Below are positions 1 through 8,014 of a DNA stretch of 64,000 nt, one piece after another; within the stretch, counting starts at the first letter, position 1; every line of letters begins with the position of its first letter. The notes beneath the pieces were generated by a model. It was not told the origin of the DNA. It searched no databases and saw nothing but the letters and a program-made list of their open reading frames with translations. Location: positions 62,001-126,000 of the forward strand of contig JAEUOR010000062.1 of assembly GCA_016790635.1 (NCBI GenBank), read 5' to 3'. Source of the DNA: Burkholderiales bacterium. GTDB lineage: Bacteria; Pseudomonadota; Gammaproteobacteria; Burkholderiales; JAEUOS01. Both the position numbers and the translations under genes were made by a program.

Positions 1-265
1 TTACCGATAAAGTGACGGGCCGCTGCCTACGCAACAGCGAACGCCCCGCGGCGAACAGGTTTCAACCCCACTCGGCCGGCACCATACCACGCCAGAACTT
101 CTCATGTCCTTGGGGTCGATGTGGTATTGGAGAGGCGACGCGAAAATCGGCAAAAAGGGCCGAACTGGCCACGAAATGCCCGAACCAAGGGCCTCCGGCA
201 CCGTCCGGCGAATTTGAGGCTTGACTGCAAGAACGGTTATCATCATCCTGTTTATCCTGCGCTTT

Positions 266-295
266 TTGTCTTCGCACACGCACTTGACGTAGAAT
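266..295 (+). promoter_or_regulatory. Candidate sigma-70 promoter of the signalling operon
   Basis: TTGTCT (266-271) and TAGAAT (290-295) are separated by 18 bases. They match the -35 consensus at 4 of 6 positions and the -10 at 5 of 6. Transcription would start near 302, giving a 5' leader of about 130 bases that includes the palindrome at 373-390. This is prediction by eye only. Confidence 0.35.
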
Positions 296-372
296 CGCGC
301 AAGCAGAAAAGCAGTTTCCGGGCGATCCTAGGGGAATAGCCCGAAAAATCGCAGAAGTGTCAGTCGAATTGC

Positions 373-390
373 GCCGGTAGCGCTACCGGC
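373..390. promoter_or_regulatory. Perfect 18-bp palindrome, possible operator
   Basis: GCCGGTAGCGCTACCGGC is a perfect inverted repeat without a spacer. It ends 39 bases before the kinase start codon and lies downstream of the candidate promoter. With no loop and no T-run it looks more like a dimeric regulator site than a terminator. The regulator is unknown. Confidence 0.4.
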
Positions 391-429
391 CCCTTTCGAT
401 GTTGCGGGCAAGAATTGGGGGAAACTCAG

Positions 430-3255
430 ATGGCCAAGCTAAAACTGAAAGGGGACTTCTGGAAGTCCGACTGGTTTCTTGGCGTCGTCATCGTCATCCT
501 TGTCCTGGCGTTCAAGAACGGCGAATTGCTGCAAAGCCTGGAACGCAAGGCCTACGATCTGGGCGTCAAGGCCTCTTCCAAGGAGCCGAACAAGAACATC
601 GCGATCATCGCGATCGACGATACCAGCATCAACAACATCGGTCGCTGGCCCTGGAGCCGCGACATCCACGCCAAGATGGCCGACATGCTGTCGGCTGCCA
701 AGGTGCGCGTGATCGGCAATACGGTGTTCTTCTTCGAGGAACAGAAGGACCCTGGCCTCGTCTACATCAGCAAGCTGTCTGAATTATTCGGCAAGATCTC
801 CAACGATCCCAACGCGGCACAGGGTGACCTGGCGCAGTTCGGCACCCTGCTCAAGCAAGCCGAGGCCGACCTCAACACCGACCGCAAGCTGGCTGACTCC
901 TATGCCAAGGCCGGCAACGTCATGCTGCCCATGGTATTCGCCCTGGGCGAGCCGCGCGGCAAGCCGGACAAGGCCCTGCCTGAATTTGCCGGAAAAAGTT
1001 CCTTCGAGGACAAGAACGGCGAGGCCGTGCCGTCTTCCGCCATCCAGTTGCCCATCGATGTGCTCGGCAAGAGTGCTGCCGGTGTAGGGCACTTGAACGA
1101 CCTGCCCGATGTCGATGGCGGGGTGCGCACCGAACCACTGGTGGTGCAGTACTACGACCGCTTTTTTCCCTCCTACTCTCTCATGATCGCGGCCAAGAGC
1201 CTGAACCTGGGAGTGAGCGACATCAAGGTTACCTGGCATGAGCAACTCAAGCTGGGCAAGCTGGCGATCACGACCGACGCGCAGAACCAGATGTATACCT
1301 ACTACTACAAGGATCGTGACGGCAAAAAGGCCTTCCAGATCGACTCCTTCTATGACGTTCTGACCGGCAAGATCAACGCCGCCGAGCGTTATGCCGGAAA
1401 GATCGTCCTCATCGGACCGACCGCTGCAGGCGTGGGAACGAGCTTTCCGACCCCGGTCTCGGCGGCCATGACCCCGGTGGAAAAGATGGCGCACTCGGTT
1501 TCCTCGATCCTGTCCGAGCACTTTTTTGTCTCGCCAGGCTGGTCGATCATCGTCGAGCTTCTGGTGCTGGTACTGGTGGCCGCCTACCTCATCGCGCTGT
1601 TGCCGCGCCTGAAGGCGCGTCCTGCAGCCATGATCACACTGGGCATCCTGGTTCTGCTTCTGGCGACGCACTTCGCGCTCATGGTCTCGGCAGGCATGTG
1701 GATCCAGCTGATGGTGCCGGCCACATTGCTTCTGGTCGGGCATCTGTTGCTCACGACCAAGCGCTTCATCGTCACCGAGGCCGGCAAGCAGAAGTCAGAC
1801 GTCGAATCGGCCGAATCCAACCGCATGCTGGGACTGGCTTTCCAGGGCCAGGGGCAGCTTGACATGGCCTTCGACAAGTTCCGCAAGGTGCCTTTCGATG
1901 GTGCCGTGATGGACAATCTCTACAACCTGGCGCTGGATTTCGAGCGCAAGCGCCAGTTCAACAAGGCGCAGGCGGTCTACGAGCACATGGCGGGATACGA
2001 TCCCAAGTACAAGGATCTGGAACAAAAGATCGTACGCGCCAAGAACCTGTCGGAGACCGTCATCCTGGGTGGCGCTTCCGGGCGCACCAACACCAGCATC
2101 CTCGACGGCGCTGGTGCTGGCGAAAAACCGATGCTCGGTCGCTACCAGATCGAGAAGGAACTCGGCAAGGGTGCCATGGGCGTGGTCTACCTCGGGCGCG
2201 ATCCCAAGATCAGCCGCGTGGTCGCAATCAAGACCATGGCCTTGTCGCAGGAGTTCGAGGCCGAGGAATTGGACGAAGCCAAGTCGCGCTTTTTCCGCGA
2301 GGCGGAGACCGCCGGTCGACTCAATCATCCGCACATCGTCACCATCTACGATGCGGGCGAGGAGCACGACCTGTGCTTCATCGCGATGGAGCTCCTGAAG
2401 GGCAAGGACCTGGTGCCCTTCACCAAGCCCGAAACCCTGCTTCCCATTCCCCGGGTGGTGTCGATCACCGCGCGCGTGGCCGACGCGCTCGGTTACGCAC
2501 ACAGGCAGAACGTCGTTCACCGCGACATCAAGCCGGCCAACATCATGTACGACCTCGAGTCGGACAACCCCAAGGTGACCGACTTCGGCATCGCGCGGGT
2601 GACCGATTCGTCCAAGACCAAGACCGGCATGGTGCTGGGCACGCCGTCGTACATGTCACCCGAGCAGCTTTCTGGCAAGAAGGTCGACGGGCGCTCGGAT
2701 CTGTTTTCGCTGGCGGTGAGTTTGTACCAAATGCTGTGCGGGCAACTGCCGTTCGTGGGCGACTCGATGGCGCAACTGATGTTCAAGATTTCGCAGGAAG
2801 AAGCCGCCGACATCCGCACCCTGAACCCTGCCGTTCCGGATGGGCTGGCCGAAGTGCTGGTGCGTGCTATGGCCAAGGATGCCGATGCCCGTTTCCAGTC
2901 CGGCGAGGAATTTGCCGCCGCGCTGCGCCCCTTCGGCGAAACGCCTGCCACTGCCACCGGGATGAACATTCCCGCCCGTGCGCCCGCCGGGGGCAGCGGG
3001 CCGGCGACGTCTTCGGTTGCGCCGATGGCAGCCACCGGCGCCGTCGCCGCGGCGCCTGCGGCCGCTCCGCCGGCACCCGCACCCAAACCGGCAGCGCAGG
3101 CCGTCCCCGATGCGGACAAGACCGTGATCCTCGGGGCAGGCGGCACCACGCCAGATGCCGACAAGACCGTGATCCTCGGACCGGGCGGCGCGCCGCCTGC
3201 ACCCAAACCCGCGGCACCGGCGAAACCGCCACCCGACGTCGACATTTCGCTATAA
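430..3255 (+). CDS. CHASE2-domain serine/threonine protein kinase
   Basis: Predicted membrane-bound Hanks-type kinase (941 aa). An N-terminal membrane segment (about residues 14-32) is followed by an extracytoplasmic CHASE2 sensor and three further hydrophobic helices (about 371-391, 398-420, 424-443). A TPR-like helical stretch (about 460-540) and the kinase domain from about 571 come next. The kinase shows the glycine loop GKGAMG (579-584), VAIK with Lys601, HRDIKPAN (697-704) and DFG (718-720), so it should be active. The Ala/Pro-rich tail holds two copies of DADKTVILG (894-902 and 909-917), and a related TVILGG lies at 543. ATG at 430 is preferred over an in-frame TTG at 415 because a GGGGGAA ribosome site lies just upstream. 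First gene of an operon with its likely phosphatase and FHA partner. Confidence 0.9.
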   Translation: MAKLKLKGDFWKSDWFLGVVIVILVLAFKNGELLQSLERKAYDLGVKASSKEPNKNIAIIAIDDTSINNIGRWPWSRDIHAKMADMLSAAKVRVIGNTVFFFEEQKDPGLVYISKLSELFGKISNDPNAAQGDLAQFGTLLKQAEADLNTDRKLADSYAKAGNVMLPMVFALGEPRGKPDKALPEFAGKSSFEDKNGEAVPSSAIQLPIDVLGKSAAGVGHLNDLPDVDGGVRTEPLVVQYYDRFFPSYSLMIAAKSLNLGVSDIKVTWHEQLKLGKLAITTDAQNQMYTYYYKDRDGKKAFQIDSFYDVLTGKINAAERYAGKIVLIGPTAAGVGTSFPTPVSAAMTPVEKMAHSVSSILSEHFFVSPGWSIIVELLVLVLVAAYLIALLPRLKARPAAMITLGILVLLLATHFALMVSAGMWIQLMVPATLLLVGHLLLTTKRFIVTEAGKQKSDVESAESNRMLGLAFQGQGQLDMAFDKFRKVPFDGAVMDNLYNLALDFERKRQFNKAQAVYEHMAGYDPKYKDLEQKIVRAKNLSETVILGGASGRTNTSILDGAGAGEKPMLGRYQIEKELGKGAMGVVYLGRDPKISRVVAIKTMALSQEFEAEELDEAKSRFFREAETAGRLNHPHIVTIYDAGEEHDLCFIAMELLKGKDLVPFTKPETLLPIPRVVSITARVADALGYAHRQNVVHRDIKPANIMYDLESDNPKVTDFGIARVTDSSKTKTGMVLGTPSYMSPEQLSGKKVDGRSDLFSLAVSLYQMLCGQLPFVGDSMAQLMFKISQEEAADIRTLNPAVPDGLAEVLVRAMAKDADARFQSGEEFAAALRPFGETPATATGMNIPARAPAGGSGPATSSVAPMAATGAVAAAPAAAPPAPAPKPAAQAVPDADKTVILGAGGTTPDADKTVILGPGGAPPAPKPAAPAKPPPDVDISL
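3109..3180 (+). repeat. Duplicated DADKTVILG-coding motif in the kinase tail
   Basis: Bases 3109-3135 and 3154-3180 encode the same nine residues, separated by six residues. The two DNA copies differ at a few synonymous positions. Thr followed three residues later by Ile/Leu in an acidic, disordered tail resembles phosphothreonine ligands of FHA domains. The FHA protein encoded next door carries a similar KTMVL motif at Thr108. Confidence 0.6.
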
Positions 3256-3268
3256 AAGGCAGCGGCGC

Positions 3269-4102
3269 ATGAATCTTTCGGACGCGATCGAGATCGTCGG
3301 CCATTCCGATCCGGGGATGGTGCGGTCCCACAACGAGGACTCGATTGCCAACGACCCTCGCAATGGCCTGGCCATATTGGCCGATGGCATGGGGGGCTAC
3401 AACGCCGGCGAGGTCGCAAGCGGTATGGCGACGACCGTGCTGATGACCGAGTTGCAGTCCTCGCTCGCGCAGCGTGCGCCTTTCGAGCACGATGCCGAGA
3501 GCGGTGCCGAACTGCGCACCGCGGCGGCGCGCATGTTGCGCGAGCAGATCGCAAAGGCGAATCAGTCCATCTACGCCGCCTCGCAGTCACAACCGCAGTA
3601 TTCCGGCATGGGCACGACGCTGGTCATGGCGGTCTTCTACGACAACAAGATGACCGTCGCGCACATCGGCGACTCGCGCCTCTACCGGCAGCGCGGCGCC
3701 GAGTTCATCCAGGTAACCCGCGACCATTCGCTCCTGCAGGAGCAGATCGACAGCGGCATGATCACCGCCGAAGAGGCGAAACACTCGCAGAACAAGAACC
3801 TGGTCACCCGGGCGCTCGGCATCGACCCGACCGTCGAGCCCGAGATCCACGACTACGAGACGCGGCCCGGCGATATCTACCTGCTTTGTTCCGACGGCCT
3901 CTCCGACATGGTCCCGGACGATGAGATAGGACTCACTCTCGAGACACTGGGCGGGAACCTGAACCTGGCCGCGCAGCAGTTGGTGCAAATGGCGAACGAC
4001 AACGGCGGGCGTGATAACGTATCGGTGCTGCTAGTCAAGGTACTGAAGGAGCACCCGGCCGCCAGGGGCCTTTTCGGCAGATTTTTGAAGTGGTTCAAGT
4101 AA
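3269..4102 (+). CDS. PP2C-family protein serine/threonine phosphatase
   Basis: Soluble metal-dependent phosphatase of 277 residues, the usual size for bacterial PP2C (PrpC/Stp) enzymes. The metal-binding motifs are present: ADGMGGYNAG with Asp39, CSDGLSD with Asp209, and GGRDNVS with Asp249. The N-terminal GHSDPGMVRSHNEDS matches the family's start, including the conserved RxxNED. The gene begins 13 bases after the kinase stop and precedes the FHA gene, so it most likely reverses phosphorylation by that kinase. Such pairs are common in bacteria; the in vivo substrate is not visible from sequence. Confidence 0.93.
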   Translation: MNLSDAIEIVGHSDPGMVRSHNEDSIANDPRNGLAILADGMGGYNAGEVASGMATTVLMTELQSSLAQRAPFEHDAESGAELRTAAARMLREQIAKANQSIYAASQSQPQYSGMGTTLVMAVFYDNKMTVAHIGDSRLYRQRGAEFIQVTRDHSLLQEQIDSGMITAEEAKHSQNKNLVTRALGIDPTVEPEIHDYETRPGDIYLLCSDGLSDMVPDDEIGLTLETLGGNLNLAAQQLVQMANDNGGRDNVSVLLVKVLKEHPAARGLFGRFLKWFK

Positions 4103-4163
4103 ACTCGGCAGCGGCTCTCTTGGCCGCGGTCGGGCATGGCGAAAGAGAAAAAAGGAACGGGCT

Positions 4164-4901
4164 ATGGCAAAGCTAATTCTCAGCATGGACGGTCTGGTGC
4201 TCAAGGAAATCACCTTGACGAAGGAACGCACCACGATCGGCCGCAAGCCTCACAACGACATCCAGATCGACAATCTGGCTGTCTCTGGAGAACATGCGGT
4301 CATCGTGACAATCCTCAATGACTCGTTCCTCGAGGACCTGGGCTCGACCAACGGCACGCTGGTGAACGGCCAGCCGATCAAGAAGCACTTCCTGCAGCCC
4401 AACGACGTGATCGAACTGGGCAAGTACAAGCTCAAGTACATCAACGAAGCCCCCAAGGCGGCCGCTGCAGCGGATTTTGAAAAGACCATGGTGCTTCGTC
4501 CCGGCGCGATGCCGCCGGCGCGCCCTGCCGCTGCGCCGGCGGCCGCGCCAGCGGCCACGGCAACTGCCGCGATGGCGCCCGCAGCAGGCGCCACGGCAGC
4601 CATGCCCGCCGCCGCGCCGCCTCCTCCGCCCACGCCGGCACGCCAGGGTGCGATCCAGCTGCTGTCCGGGGCCAACGTAGGCAAGGAGCTCCTGTTGACC
4701 AAGGCGCTCACCACGCTGGGCAAGCCCGGCGTCCAGGTCGCCGTGATCACGCGCCGCCCCCAGGGCTACTTCATCACGCACGTGGAAGGTGCGAGCTTCC
4801 CGATCGTCAACGGCAAGACCCTCGACGCGCAGGCGCACCCGCTCAACGATCACGATGTCGTCGAGATCGCCGGCACGAAGATGGAGTTCTTCTACAAGTA
4901 G
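4164..4901 (+). CDS. FHA-domain protein with a second, degenerate FHA-like domain
   Basis: Cytoplasmic phosphothreonine-reader protein of 245 residues. Residues about 1-95 form a canonical FHA domain with Arg27 (IGRKPHND), Ser41 and His44 (SGEH) and the STNGT loop (61-65). A low-complexity Ala/Pro linker (about 112-153) joins it to a C-terminal segment (about 155-245) with the same strand pattern. That segment keeps a VNG turn but lacks the phosphate-binding Arg and Ser-x-x-His, so it probably does not bind phosphothreonine. Thr108 in EKTMVL resembles the repeated motif in the kinase tail, which suggests it is phosphorylated and bound intra- or intermolecularly. A GGAACGG ribosome site precedes the ATG. 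Confidence 0.88.
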   Translation: MAKLILSMDGLVLKEITLTKERTTIGRKPHNDIQIDNLAVSGEHAVIVTILNDSFLEDLGSTNGTLVNGQPIKKHFLQPNDVIELGKYKLKYINEAPKAAAAADFEKTMVLRPGAMPPARPAAAPAAAPAATATAAMAPAAGATAAMPAAAPPPPPTPARQGAIQLLSGANVGKELLLTKALTTLGKPGVQVAVITRRPQGYFITHVEGASFPIVNGKTLDAQAHPLNDHDVVEIAGTKMEFFYK

Positions 4902-4968
4902 CAGGCATGGCCGCCTGTCGCGGCCCGTCATCGGCGGACGCCAAGAGCGTGCGCCTCGGGAGAATAGG

Positions 4969-7212
4969 GTGAAGCAGCATCTGATTCGCATCGGGCTCGG
5001 GCTCGCGATGCTGCTGGTGTTCCTCCTGCACGGAGCCGAGCTCTTCAATATCCGCATCATCAGCCAGCTCGACGCGATCATCTACGACGCCCGACTGCGC
5101 CTGACCATGCCGGGCAAGCTCGACGACCGCATTGTCATCCTCGACATCGACGAGAAAAGCCTCGGCAAGCTGGGGCGCTGGCCATGGAGTCGCGACAAGA
5201 TGGCGACTCTGGTCGACAAGTTGTTCGGCCAGTACGGTGTCGTCATGATCGGCTTTGACGTGGTCTTCGCCGAACCCGATATCAGTTCGGGCATCCGCTC
5301 GCTCGAAAGCCTCGCCCGTGAAGGCGCTCTCAAGGACAACGAGCAGTTCAAGGGCGAAGTCGAGAAGCTCAAGCCGACGCTCGACTACGACGCGCGCTTT
5401 GCCAAGGCTTTGGCCGGCAAGCCCGTGGTACTGGGCTATTACCTCTCCTCTGAGGAAAACGCCGAAAAAAGCGGCACCCTGCCCCCTGCGGTCATGCCTG
5501 CCGGCACCTTCCGCGGCAGGACCATCGAGTGGTTCCAGTGGAAAGGCTACGGCGCCAACCTGACCGAGTTCCAGAAGTCGGCCATGGCCTCGGGCCTTTT
5601 CAACCCGGTCGTCGACCTGGATGGTGTCGTGCGCCGCGTCCCGATGCTCTCCGAGTACGACGGTCAGTACTACGAATCCCTTTCGCTGGCGATGTTTCGC
5701 GCATTGCTGGGCTCGCCCAATCTGGAGCCCGGTTATCCTCCCGAGAGATTCCTGTCCAAGAACTATTCCGGGCTCGAATGGCTGGAAATGAAAGCCGCCA
5801 ATCGCAGCTTTCGCATCCCGGTCGACAAGTCGGTCAGTACGCTGGTGCCATATCGCGGCCGCGGCGGCCCCAACGGCGGCTCGTTCCGCTACGTGTCGCT
5901 GGCTGATGTCTACGAGGGCAAGGTCGGTCAAGGCGACCTGAAAGGCAAGATCGCGCTTTGGGGCACGACGGCTCCCGGGCTGCTCGACTTGCGCTCCACC
6001 CCGGTCGGCGAAGCCTATCCCGGGGTCGAGATCCATGCCAACCTGCTGTCGGGCATGCTGTCACAGAATTTCCGCGAGAAACCCGCCTTCACCATCGGCG
6101 CAGAAGTGCTTCTGCTGGGCATCGGTGGCCTCACGCTGACCCTCCTCCTGCCATTTCTTTCGCCGATCCGCGCCACGCTCGTTGCCCTGGCTGCGATGAT
6201 CCTCATCATCGGCTTCAACTACATGGTCTATACCCAGCTGGACCTGGTATTGCCTCTGGCGGCAGCGCTCCTGATGACGGCGGCGCTGTTCACGCTCAAC
6301 ATGGCCTACGGTTACTTCGTTGAATCGCGCAGCAAGCGTGAGTTCACCGCGCTGTTCGGCCAGTACGTCCCGCCCGAGCTGGTCGACGAAATGGCCCGCG
6401 ACCCGACCAAGTACAGCATGGAGCCGACCGCCGCCGACCTCACCATCCTGTTCTCGGATGTGCGCGGCTTCACTACCATCTCGGAAAGCCTCTCGCCCGG
6501 TGACCTGGCGGCCTACATCAACGATTACCTGACCGGCATGTCGGCGGTCATTTCCAAGAATCGTGGGACCCTCGACAAGTACATCGGCGACGCCGTGATG
6601 GCCTTCTGGGGCGCACCGGTGCCGGATGCGGAGCATGCGCGCCAGGGCGTGCTGACGGCCCTGCAGATGCAGAAAATTGCGGCTGAACTCAACGAAAAAT
6701 TCCGCGCCAAGGGATGGCCGACGCTCAAAATCGGCATCGGGCTCAACTCCGGCAATGTCCGTGTCGGCGACATGGGCTCCAAGGTCCGCAAGGCCTATAC
6801 GGTCATGGGCGATCCGGTCAACCTGGCTTCCCGGCTGGAGGGGCGCACCAAGGAATACGGTGTCGGCATCCTGGTCGGCGAGGCGACCGAAAAACTGGTC
6901 AAGGACGTGGTCTTCAAGGAACTCGACCGCATTCGTGTCAAGGGCAAGAACGAGCCAGTCGCGATCTACGAACCGCTGTGCATGGAGTCCGAACTGGATC
7001 GGAAGCTCAAGGATGAACTCAAGATCTGGCGCGACGCCTTGAAGGCGTACCGCGCACAGGCCTGGGACCAGGTCGAGGTGGCGCTCATCAATCTGGTGCG
7101 CATGAATCCGGACTGTTACGTTTACGAGAAGTACGCCGAGCGCGTGGTACAGTTTCGCAAGAACCCGCCGGGTCCCAACTGGGACGGCGTGACCACTTTC
7201 GACGAGAAGTAG
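4969..7212 (+). CDS. CHASE2-domain class III adenylate cyclase
   Basis: Membrane-anchored nucleotide cyclase of 747 residues, predicted to make cAMP from ATP. Order: membrane helix (about 8-26), extracytoplasmic CHASE2 sensor (to about 370), three helices (about 375-450), then the cyclase homology domain. Catalytic residues are present: metal Asp497 in FSDVRGF and Asp541 in KYIGDAV, base-selecting Lys537 and Thr611, transition-state Asn618 and Arg622 in VNLASR. Lys with Thr fits adenylate rather than guanylate specificity. The GTG at 4969 follows a GGGAGAATAGGG ribosome site; the longer frame upstream would overlap the FHA gene. Its sensor is paralogous in type to that of the kinase at 430. 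A phosphodiesterase and a cNMP-binding protein follow. Confidence 0.92.
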   Translation: MKQHLIRIGLGLAMLLVFLLHGAELFNIRIISQLDAIIYDARLRLTMPGKLDDRIVILDIDEKSLGKLGRWPWSRDKMATLVDKLFGQYGVVMIGFDVVFAEPDISSGIRSLESLAREGALKDNEQFKGEVEKLKPTLDYDARFAKALAGKPVVLGYYLSSEENAEKSGTLPPAVMPAGTFRGRTIEWFQWKGYGANLTEFQKSAMASGLFNPVVDLDGVVRRVPMLSEYDGQYYESLSLAMFRALLGSPNLEPGYPPERFLSKNYSGLEWLEMKAANRSFRIPVDKSVSTLVPYRGRGGPNGGSFRYVSLADVYEGKVGQGDLKGKIALWGTTAPGLLDLRSTPVGEAYPGVEIHANLLSGMLSQNFREKPAFTIGAEVLLLGIGGLTLTLLLPFLSPIRATLVALAAMILIIGFNYMVYTQLDLVLPLAAALLMTAALFTLNMAYGYFVESRSKREFTALFGQYVPPELVDEMARDPTKYSMEPTAADLTILFSDVRGFTTISESLSPGDLAAYINDYLTGMSAVISKNRGTLDKYIGDAVMAFWGAPVPDAEHARQGVLTALQMQKIAAELNEKFRAKGWPTLKIGIGLNSGNVRVGDMGSKVRKAYTVMGDPVNLASRLEGRTKEYGVGILVGEATEKLVKDVVFKELDRIRVKGKNEPVAIYEPLCMESELDRKLKDELKIWRDALKAYRAQAWDQVEVALINLVRMNPDCYVYEKYAERVVQFRKNPPGPNWDGVTTFDEK

Positions 7213-7235
7213 AGCGCGGCGAACGAACTCGCAAG

Positions 7236-8003
7236 ATGAAAGTCAAAGTACTCGGCTGCTCCGGCGGCATCGGCGGCAAGCACCTGCGGACCACGTCCCT
7301 CAGGGTCGATAACGACATCCTGATCGACGCGGGAACCGGGGTCGCGGACCTGTCGTTGACCGAGCTGTCGATGCTCGACCACATTCTGCTCACCCATTCG
7401 CATCTGGATCACATCGCGACCATACCGTTCATCGTCGACACGGTCGGTGCGATGCGCGACAAGCCACTGACGATTTACGCGATCGAAGAGACGCTCGACA
7501 CGCTCAAGAAGCACATCTTCAACTGGAGCGTCTGGCCCGATTTCACTGCGATTCCTGACGCAACCAAGCCCTTCTTGCGCTACCAGAAGGTAAGCCTCGG
7601 CCAGGATCTGGAAATCGACGGACGCAAGTTCACGGTGCTGCCCGCGAACCACACGGTCCCTGCGGTCGGTTACCTGCTCGACAGCGGACGCAACAGCCTC
7701 GTATTCACCGGCGACACCTACGTCAACGATCCGCTATGGAAGATCGTCAACCGGGTCCCGAACCTCAAGTACCTGATCATCGAGACTGCATTCTGCAACC
7801 GGGAAAAGCAGCTTGCAGTCGCGTCCAAGCACCTTTGCCCCAGCCTGTTGGCTGAAGAGCTCGCCAAGCTCGAGCGCAGTGCGGAAATCTTCATCACGCA
7901 CCTGAAACCGGGCGAAATCGAGCTGACGATGCAGGAAATCGAAGAATTCGCCGGCGACTACAAGCCGCGCATGCTGCAAAACGGCCAGGTGTTCGAATTT
8001 TGA
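7236..8003 (+). CDS. Metallo-beta-lactamase-fold hydrolase, probable class II-like cyclic nucleotide phosphodiesterase
   Basis: Soluble metallohydrolase of 255 residues. It has the dinuclear metal motif THSHLDH (His54, His56, Asp58, His59), an NHTVPAVGY segment, FTGDTY, and a late HLKPGE histidine. The HSHLDHI form and the overall layout resemble class II 3',5'-cyclic-AMP phosphodiesterases more than RNases or glyoxalases of the same fold. It starts 23 bases after the adenylate cyclase and directly precedes a cNMP-binding protein, so hydrolysis of cAMP is the natural reading. A different phosphodiester substrate cannot be excluded. Confidence 0.75.
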   Translation: MKVKVLGCSGGIGGKHLRTTSLRVDNDILIDAGTGVADLSLTELSMLDHILLTHSHLDHIATIPFIVDTVGAMRDKPLTIYAIEETLDTLKKHIFNWSVWPDFTAIPDATKPFLRYQKVSLGQDLEIDGRKFTVLPANHTVPAVGYLLDSGRNSLVFTGDTYVNDPLWKIVNRVPNLKYLIIETAFCNREKQLAVASKHLCPSLLAEELAKLERSAEIFITHLKPGEIELTMQEIEEFAGDYKPRMLQNGQVFEF

Positions 8004-8014
8004 CCACCGCCCCC

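Larger units (their letters stand above)
1..429. other. Non-coding leader region upstream of the signalling operon
   Basis: No convincing gene is seen in these 429 bases; the short open frames have no recognisable product and overlap each other on both strands. The stretch is less GC-rich than the rest. It contains a plausible sigma-70 promoter (266-295) and a perfect 18-bp palindrome (373-390), both listed separately, so it probably carries the control region of the downstream operon. Confidence 0.6.

Noticed and set aside
12..339. Short open frames on both strands in the first 340 bases
   Set aside because: No recognisable product, no ribosome sites, and mutual overlap; the region looks regulatory.
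4789..4968. A longer adenylate cyclase starting inside the FHA gene
   Set aside because: The upstream part is an Arg/Ser-rich out-of-frame reading of the FHA gene, while GTG 4969 has a ribosome site and begins a typical membrane helix.
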